Below are positions 1-10,042 of a stretch of DNA of 64,000 bases, piece by piece. The notes beneath the pieces were generated by a model that saw only the letters and a program-made list of their open reading frames with translations, did not search any database and was not told the origin of the DNA. The position numbers were made by a program, and so were the translations under genes. Position 1 is the stretch's first letter. Every line of letters begins with the position of its first letter. Source of the DNA: Mesorhizobium sp. Root554 (GTDB lineage Bacteria > Pseudomonadota > Alphaproteobacteria > Rhizobiales > Rhizobiaceae); the NCBI RefSeq assembly GCF_001427025.1, contig NZ_LMGA01000001.1, positions 740,455-804,454 of the forward strand, given 5' to 3'.

Positions 1-25
1 CATCGTCGCAAGCATCGTCGAGTAA
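1..25 (+). CDS. tuf: Elongation factor Tu, C-terminal end (partial)
   Basis: Only the last seven codons and the TAA stop lie in the window. They read IVASIVE, which matches the usual C-terminus of bacterial EF-Tu. EF-Tu is the GTPase that delivers aminoacyl-tRNA to the ribosome. Its position 65 bp upstream of rpsJ fits the common str-S10 gene order. The call rests on a very short peptide plus context. Confidence 0.8.
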
Positions 26-44
26 CAAGAAGAAACGATCTGTC

Positions 45-64
45 GCGGGCGGGGTAACGCCCGC
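45..64 (+). other. Hairpin between tuf and rpsJ
   Basis: GCGGGCG at 45-51 pairs with CGCCCGC at 58-64 around a six-base loop. No T-run follows, so this is not a classical intrinsic terminator. It may be a leader structure or RNA-processing site ahead of the S10 operon; that role is inference. Confidence 0.45.
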
Positions 65-90
65 GCCGCGCCAGAACAAGGAATGACGAG

Positions 91-399
91 ATGAACGGTC
101 AGAATATCCGCATCCGCCTGAAAGCGTTCGATCACCGGGTGCTCGATGCTTCGACGCGGGAAATCGTGTCCACGGCCAAGCGCACCGGCGCCAATGTCCG
201 CGGCCCCATTCCGCTGCCGACGCGGATCGAGAAGTTCACGGTTAACCGCTCGCCGCACGTCGACAAGAAGAGCCGCGAGCAGTTCGAGATGCGCACCCAC
301 AAGCGTCTTCTCGACATCGTCGACCCGACCCCGCAGACGGTCGATGCGCTGATGAAGCTCGATCTCGCCGCAGGCGTGGACGTCGAAATCAAGCTCTGA
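91..399 (+). CDS. rpsJ: 30S ribosomal protein S10 (uS10/NusE)
   Basis: The 102-residue product has the usual S10 length and the conserved core with [14 protein letters not shown] at the N-terminus and [18 protein letters not shown] in the middle. S10 sits in the 30S head and, as NusE, pairs with NusB in transcription antitermination; nusB is also in this window at 62,595. It is the first gene of the S10 operon. An AAGGA-like ribosome-binding site lies about 9 bases before the ATG. Identification is secure. Confidence 0.98.
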   Translation: MNGQNIRIRLKAFDHRVLDASTREIVSTAKRTGANVRGPIPLPTRIEKFTVNRSPHVDKKSREQFEMRTHKRLLDIVDPTPQTVDALMKLDLAAGVDVEIKL

Positions 400-484
400 C
401 GAGAGGCCCCGACAGGCACTCGAGGAAGAGCAAAGACATGAGCCTGAGGGTTTCCCGATGGCTCCTCTGAAGGAAGATGAACCG

Positions 485-1222
485 ATGCGTTCAGGTGTAA
501 TTGCACAGAAGGTGGGAATGACCCGCATCTATAACGATGCCGGCGAACATGTTCCCGTCACCGTTCTCCGCATGGAGAACTGCCAGGTCGTGGCCCAGCG
601 TACGCAGGAAAAGAATGGCTACACCGCCGTTCAGCTCGGCGTCGGTCTGGCCAAGGTGAAGAACACGTCGAAGGCGATGCGCGGCCATTTCGCCGCTGCC
701 TCCGTCGAGCCGAAGACGAAGCTCGCCGAGTTCCGCGTCTCCGCCGACAACATGCTCGACGTCGGCGCCGAGATCACCGTCGAGCACTTCGTCGCCGGCC
801 AGAAGGTCGACGTGACGGGAACTTCGACCGGCAAGGGCTTCCAGGGCGTCATGAAGCGCCACAATTTCCGTGGTGGCCGTGCCACTCACGGTAACTCGGT
901 CTCGCACCGTACCCACGGCTCGACCGGCCAGCGCCAGGACCCCGGCAAGGTGTTCAAGGGCAAGAAGATGGCCGGCCACATGGGCGATACCCGCGTGACC
1001 ACGCAGAATGTCGAGGTGGTTTCCACCGACACCGACCGCGGCCTGATCCTGATCCGCGGCGCGGTTCCGGGCACCAAGGGCGCCTGGATCCTGGTTCGCG
1101 ACGCCGCCAAGATTGCGCTGCCGGCCAATGCGCCGAAGCCTGCCGCCATCCGCGCTGCCCAGAAGGGCGCCGAGAAGGCTGCCGTGCAGAACGAGGCCCC
1201 GGCCACAGAGGGAGCTGAATAA
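485..1222 (+). CDS. rplC: 50S ribosomal protein L3 (uL3)
   Basis: The 245-residue protein begins [13 protein letters not shown] and has the L3 signature region with [18 protein letters not shown] and [17 protein letters not shown]3 binds 23S rRNA and reaches the peptidyl-transferase centre. An in-frame ATG exists at 458, but the AAGGAAG about 10 bases before 485 and the family N-terminus favour 485. The C-terminus has an Ala-rich tail of about 30 residues, as seen in rhizobial L3. The stop overlaps the rplD start (TAATG), implying translational coupling. Confidence 0.97.
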   Translation: MRSGVIAQKVGMTRIYNDAGEHVPVTVLRMENCQVVAQRTQEKNGYTAVQLGVGLAKVKNTSKAMRGHFAAASVEPKTKLAEFRVSADNMLDVGAEITVEHFVAGQKVDVTGTSTGKGFQGVMKRHNFRGGRATHGNSVSHRTHGSTGQRQDPGKVFKGKKMAGHMGDTRVTTQNVEVVSTDTDRGLILIRGAVPGTKGAWILVRDAAKIALPANAPKPAAIRAAQKGAEKAAVQNEAPATEGAE

Positions 1223-1842
1223 TGGACCTCAAGATCACAACGCTCGCAGGCAAGGACGCCGGCAAGCTGAAGCTCTCCGAGGAGATCTTCGGACTTGATC
1301 CGCGCGAGGACATCCTGCAGCGCGTCGTGCGCTGGCAGCTCGCCAAGAAGCAGCAGGGCACGCATCAGGCCAAGGGCCGCGCCGACATCGCGCGCACCGG
1401 CGCCAAGATGTACAAGCAGAAGGGAACGGGCCGCGCCCGTCACCATTCGGCTCGCGCTCCGCAGTTCCGCGGCGGCGGCAAGGCCCATGGCCCGGTCGCT
1501 CGCAGCCATGAGCACGATCTGCCGAAGAAGGTCCGTGCGCTCGGCCTCAAGCATGCGCTCTCGGCCAAGGCCAAGTCCGCTTCCATCATCGTCGTCGATG
1601 AGCTGAAGCTGGCCGAAGCCAAGACCAAGGCGCTGGTGGCGAACTTCGCCGCGCTCGGCCTGACCAACGCGCTGTTCATCGGCGGCGCCGAACTCGACCA
1701 GGGCTTCAAGAAGGCCGCGGCCAACATTCCGAACATCGACGTGCTGCCCATCCAGGGCATCAACGTCTACGACATTCTGCGCCGCGGCACGCTGGTCCTT
1801 TCCAAGGCCGCCGTCGAGGCTCTCGAGGAGCGCTTTAAATGA
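1222..1842 (+). CDS. rplD: 50S ribosomal protein L4 (uL4)
   Basis: The 206-residue protein has the L4 extended-loop signature [20 protein letters not shown] followed by [10 protein letters not shown], which lines the exit tunnel. In enterobacteria L4 also represses its own operon; whether that holds here is unknown. The gene overlaps rplC by one base upstream and rplW by four bases downstream, so the three are one translational unit. Confidence 0.97.
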   Translation: MDLKITTLAGKDAGKLKLSEEIFGLDPREDILQRVVRWQLAKKQQGTHQAKGRADIARTGAKMYKQKGTGRARHHSARAPQFRGGGKAHGPVARSHEHDLPKKVRALGLKHALSAKAKSASIIVVDELKLAEAKTKALVANFAALGLTNALFIGGAELDQGFKKAAANIPNIDVLPIQGINVYDILRRGTLVLSKAAVEALEERFK

Positions 1843-2132
1843 CCGACCTTCGTCATTATGACGTGATCGTCTCGCCGGCGATCACCGAGAAGTCGACCAT
1901 GGCTTCCGAGCAGAACCAGGTGGTCTTCAACGTCGCCAAGAAGGCGTCGAAGCCGGAGATCAAGGCCGCAGTCGAGGCGCTGTTCGGCGTCAAGGTCACG
2001 GCTGTCAACACGCTCGTCCGCAAGGGCAAGGTAAAGCGCTTCCGCGGCACCATCGGCCGCCAGAGTGACGTCAAAAGGGCGATCGTGACGCTGGCCGACG
2101 GCCAGTCCATCGACGTCGCGACGGGTCTCTGA
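1839..2132 (+). CDS. rplW: 50S ribosomal protein L23 (uL23)
   Basis: The 97-residue product has the L23 fold signature, with ITEKST near the N-terminus and [15 protein letters not shown] in the second half. L23 lies at the exit of the peptide tunnel and is the docking site for trigger factor and SRP. The start codon lies inside the end of rplD (ATGA overlap). Length is normal for the family. Confidence 0.97.
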   Translation: MTDLRHYDVIVSPAITEKSTMASEQNQVVFNVAKKASKPEIKAAVEALFGVKVTAVNTLVRKGKVKRFRGTIGRQSDVKRAIVTLADGQSIDVATGL

Positions 2133-2155
2133 GCTAGGCCGCGAGGACAACGACA

Positions 2156-2989
2156 ATGGCATTGAAAAAATACAACCCGATAACGCCGAGCACCCGCCAG
2201 CTGGTCATCGTCGACCGTTCGGGCCTCTACAAGGGCAAGCCCGTCAAGGGCCTGACCGAAGGTCTGACCAAGTCGGGCGGCCGCAACAACTATGGCCGCA
2301 TCACCGCCCGCTTTATCGGCGGCGGTCACAAGCGTTCGTACCGCATCATCGACTTCAAGCGTCGCAAGTTCGACGTGGTCGGCACGGTCGAACGGCTCGA
2401 GTACGATCCGAACCGCACCGCCTTCATCGCGCTGATCAAGTATGATGACGGCGAGCTGAACTACATCATCGCTCCGCAGCGTCTGGCTGCCGGCGACAAG
2501 GTCGTGGCTGGTGAATCGGTCGACGTGAAGCCGGGCAACGCGATGCCGCTGTCGGCCATGCCGGTTGGCACCATTGTCCACAACATCGAACTGAAGCCCG
2601 GCAAGGGCGGCCAGGTTGCCCGTTCGGCCGGCGCTTACGCCCAGCTGGTCGGCCGCGATCAGGGCATGGCGATCCTGCGCCTCAATTCGGGCGAGCAGCG
2701 CATCGTCCACGGTTCATGCTTCGCCACTGTCGGCGCCGTATCGAACCCCGACCACGGCAACATCAACGACGGCAAGGCAGGCCGCACGGTCTGGCGCGGC
2801 AAGCGCCCGCACAACCGCGGCGTGACCATGAACCCGGTCGACCACCCGCATGGCGGTGGTGAAGGACGCACTTCCGGCGGCCGTCACCCGGTCACCCCGT
2901 GGGGCAAGCCGACCAAGGGCAAGAAGACGCGGTCCAACAAGGCGACCGATAAGTTCATCGTGCGCTCGCGCCATCAGCGCAAGAGCTAA
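2156..2989 (+). CDS. rplB: 50S ribosomal protein L2 (uL2)
   Basis: The 277-residue protein carries the conserved L2 C-terminal block [19 protein letters not shown] with the histidine implicated in peptidyl-transferase function, and [10 protein letters not shown] near the end. L2 is needed for subunit association and peptidyl-transferase assembly. It follows rplW by 23 bp in the S10 operon. Length and motifs are typical. Confidence 0.98.
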   Translation: MALKKYNPITPSTRQLVIVDRSGLYKGKPVKGLTEGLTKSGGRNNYGRITARFIGGGHKRSYRIIDFKRRKFDVVGTVERLEYDPNRTAFIALIKYDDGELNYIIAPQRLAAGDKVVAGESVDVKPGNAMPLSAMPVGTIVHNIELKPGKGGQVARSAGAYAQLVGRDQGMAILRLNSGEQRIVHGSCFATVGAVSNPDHGNINDGKAGRTVWRGKRPHNRGVTMNPVDHPHGGGEGRTSGGRHPVTPWGKPTKGKKTRSNKATDKFIVRSRHQRKS

Positions 2990-3005
2990 GAAGAGGTAAC
3001 GCCAA

Positions 3006-3284
3006 GTGACTCGTTCGGTTTGGAAAGGCCCTTTCATCGACGGCTACCTTCTCCAGAAGGCAGACAAGGTTCGTGAAGGTGGTCGTAATGAGGTGATCAA
3101 GATGTGGAGCCGCCGCTCCACCGTCCTGCCGCAGTTCGTCGGCCTCACCTTCGGTGTCTACAACGGTCAGAAGCATGTTCCGGTCTCGGTGAACGAGGAC
3201 ATGGTCGGCCACAAGTTCGGTGAGTTCGCTCCGACCCGGACCTATTACGGTCACGGCGCGGATAAGAAGGCGAAGAGGAAATAA
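3006..3284 (+). CDS. rpsS: 30S ribosomal protein S19 (uS19)
   Basis: The 92-residue product begins with a GTG codon preceded by AGAGGTAACGCCAA. It shows the S19 core [19 protein letters not shown] and the C-terminal [15 protein letters not shown]19 binds 16S rRNA in the 30S head together with S13. The spacing to rplV is only two bases. Confidence 0.97.
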   Translation: MTRSVWKGPFIDGYLLQKADKVREGGRNEVIKMWSRRSTVLPQFVGLTFGVYNGQKHVPVSVNEDMVGHKFGEFAPTRTYYGHGADKKAKRK

Positions 3285-3286
3285 TC

Positions 3287-3676
3287 ATGGGCAAGGCCAA
3301 AGCTCCGCGCAGGCTTGCTGATAATGAGGCGCGCGCAGTCCTGCGCACGATCCGTATCAGCCCGCAGAAGCTGAACCTCGTTGCTGCGCTGATCCGCGGC
3401 AAGAAGGTCGCCGCTGCGCTGAACGATCTCGAATTCTCGCGCAAGCGGATTTCCGAGACCGTGAAGAAGACGCTGGAATCGGCGATCGCCAACGCGGAAA
3501 ACAACCACGACCTGGATGTCGATGCGCTGATCGTGGCCGAAGCCTATGTCGGCAAGTCGATCGTCATGAAGCGTTTCCACGCTCGTGGCCGCGGTCGCGC
3601 CAGCCGCGTCGAGAAGCCGTTTTCGCACCTCACGATCGTTGTTCGTGAAGTCGAGGAAAAAGGGGAGGCCGCATAA
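3287..3676 (+). CDS. rplV: 50S ribosomal protein L22 (uL22)
   Basis: The 129-residue protein has the L22 pattern: [20 protein letters not shown] early and the tunnel-lining beta-hairpin with [20 protein letters not shown] late. Changes in this hairpin give macrolide resistance in other bacteria; nothing unusual is seen here. Its stop overlaps the rpsC start (TAATG). Confidence 0.97.
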   Translation: MGKAKAPRRLADNEARAVLRTIRISPQKLNLVAALIRGKKVAAALNDLEFSRKRISETVKKTLESAIANAENNHDLDVDALIVAEAYVGKSIVMKRFHARGRGRASRVEKPFSHLTIVVREVEEKGEAA

Positions 3677-4389
3677 TGGGCCAGAAAATCAATCCGATCG
3701 GTTTCCGCCTCGGCATTAACCGCACCTGGGACTCGCGCTGGTACGCAAACACCGGCGAGTACGGCAAGCTGCTGCACGAGGACATCAAGATCCGCGAGTA
3801 CCTTGAAAAGGAACTCAAGCAGGCCGCGATCTCGAAGGTCGTGATCGAGCGTCCCCACAAGAAGTGCCGCGTCACCATCCATGCCGCGCGCCCTGGCCTG
3901 ATCATCGGCAAGAAGGGCGCCGACATCGAAAAGCTTCGCAAGAAGCTGATGGAGATGACCAAGTCCGAGACGCACCTGAACATCGTCGAAGTCCGCAAGC
4001 CGGAAATCGACGCGACGCTGGTCGCCCAGTCGATTGCCCAGCAGCTTGAGCGCCGCATCGCCTTCCGCCGCGCCATGAAGCGCGCGGTCCAGTCGGCCAT
4101 GCGCCTCGGCGCCGAAGGCATCCGCATCAACTGCTCGGGCCGTCTCGGCGGCGCTGAAATCGCTCGTATGGAGTGGTACCGCGAAGGTCGCGTGCCGCTG
4201 CACACCCTGCGCGCCGACGTCGATTACGGCACAGCCGAGGCGCATACCGCTTACGGCATCTGCGGCGTCAAGGTCTGGGTGTTCAAGGGAGAAATCCTCG
4301 AACACGATCCGATGGCGTCTGAACGCCGCGCCACCGAAGGCGATGCGCAGGGTGAGCGTTCCGGCGCCCGCCGCCGCGAGAACGCCTGA
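3676..4389 (+). CDS. rpsC: 30S ribosomal protein S3 (uS3)
   Basis: The 237-residue protein begins [13 protein letters not shown] and contains the KH-domain motif [14 protein letters not shown] at about residues 74-87. S3 forms part of the mRNA entry channel. The C-terminal tail after about residue 215 is charged and variable, as is usual. It overlaps rplV by one base; a 62-bp gap follows before rplP. Confidence 0.97.
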   Translation: MGQKINPIGFRLGINRTWDSRWYANTGEYGKLLHEDIKIREYLEKELKQAAISKVVIERPHKKCRVTIHAARPGLIIGKKGADIEKLRKKLMEMTKSETHLNIVEVRKPEIDATLVAQSIAQQLERRIAFRRAMKRAVQSAMRLGAEGIRINCSGRLGGAEIARMEWYREGRVPLHTLRADVDYGTAEAHTAYGICGVKVWVFKGEILEHDPMASERRATEGDAQGERSGARRRENA

Positions 4390-4451
4390 GACAATGTGCG
4401 TGATCCTGAAATTGGGTCACGCTGAGAAAATGAGAATTTGGAGCAAGTAAG

Positions 4452-4865
4452 ATGCTGCAGCCAAAGCGCACTAAGTTCCGCAAGCAGTTCAAGGGCCGCA
4501 TCCACGGTACTGCCAAGGGCGGCACCAATCTGGATTTCGGTGGCTTCGGACTGAAGGCGCTGGAACCGAACCGCGTCACCGCGCGTGAGATCGAGGCGGC
4601 CCGCCGCGCGATCACACGCGAAATGAAGCGCGCCGGTCGTGTCTGGATCCGTGTGTTCCCGGATGTTCCGGTGACCTCGAAGCCGACCGAAGTCCGCATG
4701 GGCAAGGGCAAGGGCGCGGTGGATTACTGGGCGTGCCGGGTCAAGCCGGGCCGCGTCATGTTCGAGATCGACGGCGTTTCGGAAGAGACCGCCCGCGAGG
4801 CGCTGCGCCTGGGCGCGGCCAAGCTTTCGGTCCGCACGCGCTTCGTTCAGCGCATTGCAGAATAA
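4452..4865 (+). CDS. rplP: 50S ribosomal protein L16 (uL16)
   Basis: The 137-residue product begins [16 protein letters not shown] and has the [18 protein letters not shown] block typical of L16. L16 organises the A-site region of the 50S subunit. A GGAGCAAGTAAG ribosome-binding region precedes the ATG. Length is normal. Confidence 0.97.
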   Translation: MLQPKRTKFRKQFKGRIHGTAKGGTNLDFGGFGLKALEPNRVTAREIEAARRAITREMKRAGRVWIRVFPDVPVTSKPTEVRMGKGKGAVDYWACRVKPGRVMFEIDGVSEETAREALRLGAAKLSVRTRFVQRIAE

Positions 4866-4877
4866 GGAAGAGCCGAG

Positions 4878-5078
4878 ATGAAAGCCGAAGACATCCGCAC
4901 CAAGACGCAGGACCAGCTCGCTGACGATCTCGCCGCCTTGAAGAAGGAGCAGTTCAATCTGCGCTTCCAGAAGGCGACCGGGCAGCTTGAGAAGACTGCG
5001 CGCGTCAAGCAGGTCCGTCGGGACATTGCGCGCATCAAGACCATCACGGCGGCAAAAACCGCTGGCAAGAAGGCTTAA
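4878..5078 (+). CDS. rpmC: 50S ribosomal protein L29 (uL29)
   Basis: The 66-residue helical-hairpin protein shows [18 protein letters not shown], the L29 signature, and a basic C-terminus. L29 lies at the tunnel exit beside L23. It sits 12 bp after rplP and 10 bp before rpsQ, in the canonical L16-L29-S17 order. Confidence 0.96.
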   Translation: MKAEDIRTKTQDQLADDLAALKKEQFNLRFQKATGQLEKTARVKQVRRDIARIKTITAAKTAGKKA

Positions 5079-5088
5079 GGACAAAACC

Positions 5089-5337
5089 ATGCCAAAGCGC
5101 ATTTTGCAGGGCACCGTCGTCAGCGACAAGAACGAGAAGACGGTCGTCGTCAAGGTCGAGCGTCGCTTCACCCATCCGGTGATGAAGAAGACCGTGCGCT
5201 TGTCGAAGAAGTACAAGGCCCACGACGAGAACAACGCCCACAAGGTCGGCGATACCGTGTTCATCCAGGAATCGAAGCCGATTTCCAAGGACAAGCGCTG
5301 GATCGTCGTCACCGAGGCGCAGGCCGAACAGGCCTAA
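5089..5337 (+). CDS. rpsQ: 30S ribosomal protein S17 (uS17)
   Basis: The 82-residue protein starts [20 protein letters not shown] and carries [10 protein letters not shown] and [15 protein letters not shown], the S17 pattern. The same frame is open upstream to 4987, but that part overlaps rpmC and does not match the family, so 5089 is chosen; AAGGACA lies just before it. S17 binds 16S rRNA early in 30S assembly. A long structured spacer follows, splitting it from rplN. Confidence 0.97.
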   Translation: MPKRILQGTVVSDKNEKTVVVKVERRFTHPVMKKTVRLSKKYKAHDENNAHKVGDTVFIQESKPISKDKRWIVVTEAQAEQA

Positions 5338-5489
5338 AAGCATGTCTCCCGAAAGTGGGAACGGTTTCGGGACAAAGACCTGCGTGGAAGAAAGTTAAAG
5401 CGCAAAGCGCTTTAAGGAACCGAATTTTGGACAGACCGGGGAGGGGCCTTGAAAGCCCGTCCCGTTAGAAGAGAAGAAGGCGGCCAGTC
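5338..5489 (+). repeat. RIME-like intergenic element between rpsQ and rplN
   Basis: This 152-bp spacer holds two clear hairpins. CCCGAAA (5348-5354) pairs with TTTCGGG (5365-5371). TTAAAGCGC (5395-5403) pairs with GCGCTTTAA (5407-5415) over a three-base loop. The order GCATGTCTCCCGAAAGTGGG, then TTTCGGGACAAAGAC, then TTAAAGCGC resembles the dispersed rhizobial intergenic mosaic element (RIME family). That match is from memory and needs a search. It carries no coding frame of its own. Confidence 0.6.
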
Positions 5490-5858
5490 ATGATTCAGAT
5501 GCAAACAAACCTCGACGTCGCGGATAATTCCGGCGCCCGTCGTGTCATGTGCATCAAGGTGCTGGGCGGCTCGAAGCGGAAATACGCTTCCGTGGGCGAC
5601 ATCATCGTGGTGTCGATCAAGGAAGCCATTCCGCGCGGCCGCGTGAAGAAGGGCGATGTGATGAAGGCGGTCGTGGTTCGCACGGCCAAGGACATCCGCC
5701 GCCCGGACGGCAGCGTGATCCGTTTCGACAAGAACGCAGCCGTTCTCGTCGACAACAAGAAAGAGCCTGTGGGCACGCGTATCTTCGGCCCGGTTCCGCG
5801 CGAGCTTCGCGCCAAGAACCACATGAAGATCATCTCGCTCGCGCCTGAAGTGCTGTAA
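5490..5858 (+). CDS. rplN: 50S ribosomal protein L14 (uL14)
   Basis: The 122-residue protein begins [21 protein letters not shown], the highly conserved L14 start, and contains [10 protein letters not shown] near the end. L14 forms part of the bridge to the 30S subunit and is the RsfS binding partner. It opens the spc part of the cluster, after the RIME-like spacer. Confidence 0.97.
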   Translation: MIQMQTNLDVADNSGARRVMCIKVLGGSKRKYASVGDIIVVSIKEAIPRGRVKKGDVMKAVVVRTAKDIRRPDGSVIRFDKNAAVLVDNKKEPVGTRIFGPVPRELRAKNHMKIISLAPEVL

Positions 5859-5870
5859 GGAGCAGGACCC

Positions 5871-6185
5871 ATGCAGAAGATCCGTAAGGGCGACAAGGTC
5901 GTCGTGCTTTCCGGCAAGGACAAGGGCCGCTCCGGCGAGGTCGTGTCCGTACAGCCGAAGGAAGACACCGCGCTGGTGCGCGGGGTCAACATGATCCGTC
6001 GTCACCAGAAGCAATCCCAGTCCCAAGAGGGCGGGATCATCACCAAGGAAGCGCCGATCCACCTTTCGAACATTGCGCTGGCCGACCCCAAGGACGGCAA
6101 GCCGACCCGTGTCGGTTTCAAGTTCGAGAAGGATGGCAAGAAGGTGCGTTTTGCCAAGCGCTCGGGAGTAACCATCAATGGCTAA
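5871..6185 (+). CDS. rplX: 50S ribosomal protein L24 (uL24)
   Basis: The 104-residue protein has the N-terminal KOW motif [22 protein letters not shown], which defines L24. L24 initiates 50S assembly near the tunnel exit. Its last codons overlap the rplE start by 8 bp, indicating coupled translation. Confidence 0.97.
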   Translation: MQKIRKGDKVVVLSGKDKGRSGEVVSVQPKEDTALVRGVNMIRRHQKQSQSQEGGIITKEAPIHLSNIALADPKDGKPTRVGFKFEKDGKKVRFAKRSGVTING

Positions 6186-6756
6186 GGCAGCTACGGCCCA
6201 AGCAGAGGCCAAGAACACGCCACGCCTGAAGAAGGTCTATCAGGAGACCATCAAGAAGGCGCTGCTGGAGCAGTTCAAGTACGACAACGAGATGCAGGTT
6301 CCGCGTCTCGACAAGATCGTGCTGAACATGGGCGTTGGCGAAGCCACGGCCGACTCCAAGAAGCCCACGGTCGCCGCCGAGGACCTCGCGCTCATCGCCG
6401 GCCAGAAGCCGGTCGTGACCCGTGCGCGCAAGTCGATCGCCGGCTTCAAGGTTCGCGAGAACATGCCGATCGGCGCGAAGGTTACGCTTCGCAAGGAGAA
6501 AATGTACGAGTTCCTCGACCGCCTCGTGAACATCGCGCTGCCGCGCGTTCGCGACTTCCGCGGCCTGAACCCGAAGAGCTTCGATGGCCGTGGCAACTAC
6601 GCCATGGGCATCAAGGAACACATCGTGTTCCCGGAGATCAACTACGACAAGGTCGATCAGATCTGGGGCATGGACATCATCGTTTGTACGACTGCGAAGA
6701 CGGACGACGAAGCCAGGGCGCTGCTCAAGGCTTTCAACTTCCCCTTCCGCCAGTAA
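6178..6756 (+). CDS. rplE: 50S ribosomal protein L5 (uL5)
   Basis: The 192-residue protein has the L5 blocks [11 protein letters not shown], the loop with [19 protein letters not shown], and the C-terminal [18 protein letters not shown]5 is part of the 5S rRNP with L18 and 5S rRNA in the central protuberance. The N-terminus has about 10 extra residues relative to the enteric protein, common in alphaproteobacteria. Confidence 0.97.
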   Translation: MAKAATAQAEAKNTPRLKKVYQETIKKALLEQFKYDNEMQVPRLDKIVLNMGVGEATADSKKPTVAAEDLALIAGQKPVVTRARKSIAGFKVRENMPIGAKVTLRKEKMYEFLDRLVNIALPRVRDFRGLNPKSFDGRGNYAMGIKEHIVFPEINYDKVDQIWGMDIIVCTTAKTDDEARALLKAFNFPFRQ

Positions 6757-6782
6757 CGGCAGCGAGCAAAGGAAAAATCTGA

Positions 6783-7088
6783 ATGGCAAAGACCAGCTCA
6801 GTCGAGAAGAACAACCGGCGCCGCAAGCTCGTGGACCAGTATGCTGCCAAGCGTAAGGCCCTCAAGGACATCGTCATGGATCAGTCCAAGCCGATGGAAG
6901 AGCGTTTTCGCGCCCAGTTGAAGCTAGCGGCGCTGCCGCGCAACTCGGCGAAGATCCGCATCCGCAACCGCTGCGAAGTCACCGGCCGTCCGCGCGCCTA
7001 CTATCGCAAGCTCAAAGTATCGCGTATCGCGCTTCGTGATCTTGGCAACAACGGCCAGATCCCGGGCCTGGTCAAGTCGAGCTGGTAA
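6783..7088 (+). CDS. rpsN: 30S ribosomal protein S14 (uS14), zinc-free type
   Basis: The 101-residue protein is the long S14 form. It has the C-terminal core [20 protein letters not shown] but no CxxC pairs, so it does not depend on zinc. S14 acts late in 30S head assembly. It lies between rplE and rpsH as expected. Confidence 0.97.
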   Translation: MAKTSSVEKNNRRRKLVDQYAAKRKALKDIVMDQSKPMEERFRAQLKLAALPRNSAKIRIRNRCEVTGRPRAYYRKLKVSRIALRDLGNNGQIPGLVKSSW

Positions 7089-7100
7089 GGAGGACACGAT

Positions 7101-7499
7101 ATGTCATTGAGCGATCCTCTCGGCGATATGCTGACCCGCATCCGCAACGCCTACGGCCGTAAGAAGTCGAGCGTCTCGACGCCGGCCTCGCGCCTGCGCG
7201 CCCGCGTTCTCGACGTGCTGAAGTCGGAAGGCTACATCCGCGACTACAGCCAGACCGACTTCGACAACGGCAAGTCCGAAATCGAGATCGAGCTGAAGTA
7301 TTTCGACGGCAACCCGGTCGTGCGCGAAATCTCGCGCGTGTCGAAGCCTGGCCGCCGCGTCTACGTTTCGGCTCGTTCGATACCGCACGTCGCCAACGGC
7401 CTCGGCATCGCCATCCTTTCGACTCCGAAGGGTGTCATGGCGGACCACGAAGCGCGCGAACAGAATGTCGGCGGCGAAGTTCTCTGCCAGATATTCTAA
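7101..7499 (+). CDS. rpsH: 30S ribosomal protein S8 (uS8)
   Basis: The 132-residue protein begins [19 protein letters not shown] and ends with the S8 block [18 protein letters not shown] and [10 protein letters not shown]8 organises the central domain of 16S rRNA and in enterobacteria is the translational repressor of the spc operon. An AAGGAGGA ribosome-binding site precedes the ATG. Confidence 0.97.
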   Translation: MSLSDPLGDMLTRIRNAYGRKKSSVSTPASRLRARVLDVLKSEGYIRDYSQTDFDNGKSEIEIELKYFDGNPVVREISRVSKPGRRVYVSARSIPHVANGLGIAILSTPKGVMADHEAREQNVGGEVLCQIF

Positions 7500-7540
7500 T
7501 CGGGCCCACTTGAAACAAGAGAAGTAACGAGGACAACAAA

Positions 7541-8074
7541 ATGTCTCGTATCGGAAAGAAACCAGTCTCGGTGCCGCAGGGCGTGACCGCTACGGTCAAC
7601 GGCCAGACCGTGACGGCGAAGGGCCCCAAGGGCGAGCTGAATTTCGTCGTCAACGACGAGGTTCTGGTCAAGATGGAGAATGGCGAGATCGCTGTTCAGC
7701 CAAAGGACCAGTCCAAGAACGCCCGCTCCAAATGGGGCATGTCGCGCACGCAGATCCTGAACATCCTGCAGGGTGTGAAGGACGGCTTCGAGAAGAAGCT
7801 CGAGATCACCGGCGTCGGCTATCGCGCCGCCTTGCAGGGCAAGAACCTGCAGCTTGCTCTCGGCTTCAGCCACGACGTCGTTTATGAGACGCCGCAGGGC
7901 ATCACCATCACCGTGCCGAAGCCCACCGAAATCTCGGTGTCGGGCATCGACAAGCAGCAGGTCGGCCAGGTTGCGGCTGAAATTCGCGAGTATCGCGGCC
8001 CCGAGCCCTACAAGGGCAAGGGCGTGCGCTACGCCGGCGAGAAGATCGTCCGCAAGGAAGGCAAGAAGAAGTAA
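7541..8074 (+). CDS. rplF: 50S ribosomal protein L6 (uL6)
   Basis: The 177-residue protein starts [15 protein letters not shown] and has the L6 C-terminal signature [24 protein letters not shown]6 lies near the factor-binding site and the sarcin-ricin loop. A 131-bp spacer with two hairpins follows it. Confidence 0.97.
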   Translation: MSRIGKKPVSVPQGVTATVNGQTVTAKGPKGELNFVVNDEVLVKMENGEIAVQPKDQSKNARSKWGMSRTQILNILQGVKDGFEKKLEITGVGYRAALQGKNLQLALGFSHDVVYETPQGITITVPKPTEISVSGIDKQQVGQVAAEIREYRGPEPYKGKGVRYAGEKIVRKEGKKK

Positions 8075-8085
8075 AGCGGCGTCTC

Positions 8086-8145
8086 GGAAAGCCTCTGGCT
8101 TTCCAGGGCAACGCTTGGAGAATGTGCAACGCCACGGGGCGTTGC
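8086..8145 (+). other. Two hairpins in the rplF-rplR spacer
   Basis: GGAAAGCC (8086-8093) pairs with GGCTTTCC (8097-8104) over a three-base loop. GCAACGCC (8126-8133) pairs with GGCGTTGC (8138-8145). Neither is followed by a T-run. They fill most of a 131-bp non-coding spacer inside the spc operon. An in-frame upstream ATG for rplR at 8122 lies within the second stem and is not used as the start here. Confidence 0.5.
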
Positions 8146-8205
8146 CGCGGGAGGCCAGGCCTACCGCACATGGCAAACCCCGTTTTTCAAGGCAGGAACC
8201 AGACT

Positions 8206-8565
8206 ATGGCAAGCAAAGAAGCCACACAGCGCCGCTCGTCGCGCATCCGCCGTCAGATCAAGGCCGTTTCGAACGGCCGCCCGCGGCTTTCGGTCCACCG
8301 TACGTCGAAGAACATCTATGTGCAGGTGATCGACGACGCGAAGGGCCACACGATCGCCGCTGCTTCGACGCTGGAGAAAGATTTCAAGGGATCGAAGAAG
8401 ACCGGCGCCGACGCGGCTGCTGCCACGGCGGTCGGCAAGCTGATCGCCGAGCGCGCCATCAAGGCCGGTGTCAAGGAAGTCGTTTTCGACCGCGGCGCCT
8501 ACATCTATCACGGCCGCGTCAAGGCGCTGGCCGAAGCGGCCCGCGAGGGCGGCTTGAGCTTCTAA
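8206..8565 (+). CDS. rplR: 50S ribosomal protein L18 (uL18)
   Basis: The 119-residue protein has the L18 core [18 protein letters not shown] and the C-terminal [25 protein letters not shown]18 binds 5S rRNA with L5. Upstream in-frame ATGs at 8122 and 8170 would add residues unlike the family. The AGGA at about 8194 and the family start MASKEA support 8206. Confidence 0.96.
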   Translation: MASKEATQRRSSRIRRQIKAVSNGRPRLSVHRTSKNIYVQVIDDAKGHTIAAASTLEKDFKGSKKTGADAAAATAVGKLIAERAIKAGVKEVVFDRGAYIYHGRVKALAEAAREGGLSF

Positions 8566-8643
8566 GGCGTCCCTGGGCGGAGACGTCGGCAGAAAGTTGC
8601 TGACATTTTCGCCAGGATCGCTACAGGAGACGCAGATTTCGCC

Positions 8644-8671
8644 GCCGGCGACCTCGAAACGAGGCGCCGGC
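8644..8671 (+). other. Hairpin in the rplR-rpsE spacer
   Basis: GCCGGCG at 8644-8650 pairs with CGCCGGC at 8665-8671, with further CTC/GAG pairing inside. The 149-bp spacer between rplR and rpsE is non-coding. No T-run follows, so simple termination is unlikely. Confidence 0.45.
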
Positions 8672-8714
8672 ATTTCAGCAACCCGTGCTTCCGGAAAAGA
8701 ATAAGGAACAGGAT

Positions 8715-9278
8715 ATGGCACAGGAACGTAGGGATGGCGGCCGCGGCCGCGATCGCGAAGAGCGGGACGACGGCATCGTCGACAAGCTCGTACACATCAA
8801 CCGCGTCGCCAAGGTGGTCAAGGGTGGCCGTCGCTTCGGCTTCGCCGCTCTCGTCGTCGTCGGCGACCAGAAAGGCCGCGTCGGTTTCGGTCACGGCAAG
8901 GCGCGTGAAGTGCCGGAGGCGATCCGCAAGGCGACTGAATCCGCCAAGCGCGAGATGATCTTCGTGCCGCTCCGCTCGGGCCGCACGCTCCACCACGACG
9001 TCGAAGGACGCTGGGGTGCGGGCCGCGTTCTCCTTCGCGCCGCCAAGCAGGGTACCGGCATCATCGCCGGCGGCCCGATGCGCGCCGTCTTCGAGACGCT
9101 CGGCATGCATGACGTCGTCGCCAAGTCGATGGGGTCGTCGAACCCCTACAACATGGTTCGCGCCACCTTCGATGCGCTCAAGAGCCAGATGCATCCCAAG
9201 GATGTGGCTGCGGCGCGCGGCATCAAGTACTCGACCCTTCAGGCCCGCCGCGGCACCGCCGTAGCGGCTGAAGAATAG
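8715..9278 (+). CDS. rpsE: 30S ribosomal protein S5 (uS5)
   Basis: The 187-residue protein has the S5 double-stranded-RNA-binding start [20 protein letters not shown] and the C-terminal [21 protein letters not shown]5 acts in decoding fidelity and mRNA unwinding. The frame is open from 8685, but AAGGAACAGG immediately before 8715 and family length favour this start. Confidence 0.96.
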   Translation: MAQERRDGGRGRDREERDDGIVDKLVHINRVAKVVKGGRRFGFAALVVVGDQKGRVGFGHGKAREVPEAIRKATESAKREMIFVPLRSGRTLHHDVEGRWGAGRVLLRAAKQGTGIIAGGPMRAVFETLGMHDVVAKSMGSSNPYNMVRATFDALKSQMHPKDVAAARGIKYSTLQARRGTAVAAEE

Positions 9279-9301
9279 TCGATAGCCGAAGGACCACGAC
9301 A

Positions 9302-9499
9302 ATGGCCAAGAAAGCTACCAAGACAGTCACCGTTGAGCAGATCGGTTCGCCGATCCGTCGGCCGAAGGAACAGCGCGCAACGCTGGTCGGTCTCGGCCTC
9401 AACAAGATGCACAAGCAGCGCACCCTGGAGGACACTCCTTCCGTGCGCGGCATGATCGCCGCCGTCTCCCATCTCGTCCGCGTCGTCGACGAGAAATAA
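9302..9499 (+). CDS. rpmD: 50S ribosomal protein L30 (uL30)
   Basis: The 65-residue protein has [26 protein letters not shown] with the L30 ferredoxin-like fold pattern. It is the usual partner gene between S5 and L15. Length is typical for alphaproteobacterial L30. Confidence 0.96.
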   Translation: MAKKATKTVTVEQIGSPIRRPKEQRATLVGLGLNKMHKQRTLEDTPSVRGMIAAVSHLVRVVDEK

Positions 9500-9520
9500 G
9501 ACGCACGCTGGAGAACAACC

Positions 9521-9994
9521 ATGAAACTCAACGATCTGCGTGACAACGAAGGCGCGACGCACTCCCGCAAGCGCGTCGGCCGGGGCATCGGCTCCGGCAC
9601 CGGCAAGACCGGCGGCCGCGGCGTCAAGGGCCAGAGCTCCCGCTCGGGCGTGGCAATCAACGGTTTCGAGGGTGGCCAGATGCCGCTCTATCGCCGTCTG
9701 CCCAAGCGCGGCTTCAACAACATCTTCGCCAAGAGCTTCGTCACCGTGTCGCTGGGCCGTATCCAGACCGCTATCGACGCCAAGAAGCTCGACGCCAAGG
9801 AAACCGTGACGGCGGAACTGCTTGCCAAGGCCGGCGTGATTCGTCGCGTCAAGGACGGCGTTCGCATCCTTTCGGATGGCGAGCTCAAGGCAAAGGTCTC
9901 GTTCGACGTCGCTGGCGCCTCCAAGGCCGCCATCGAGAAGATCGAGAAGGCCGGCGGTTCGATCAAGCTGCCCGAAAAGGCCGCTGCCGAGTAA
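9521..9994 (+). CDS. rplO: 50S ribosomal protein L15 (uL15)
   Basis: The 157-residue protein begins [22 protein letters not shown] and has the glycine/arginine-rich L15 N-terminal arm ([20 protein letters not shown]). L15 is a late-assembly protein of the 50S core. A 168-bp spacer with a GC-rich hairpin follows before secY. Confidence 0.97.
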   Translation: MKLNDLRDNEGATHSRKRVGRGIGSGTGKTGGRGVKGQSSRSGVAINGFEGGQMPLYRRLPKRGFNNIFAKSFVTVSLGRIQTAIDAKKLDAKETVTAELLAKAGVIRRVKDGVRILSDGELKAKVSFDVAGASKAAIEKIEKAGGSIKLPEKAAAE

Positions 9995-10042
9995 GCATCG
10001 AGAAGTGCGGGCACAGTACCCCGCATCTTTTCCAGTCAAACG

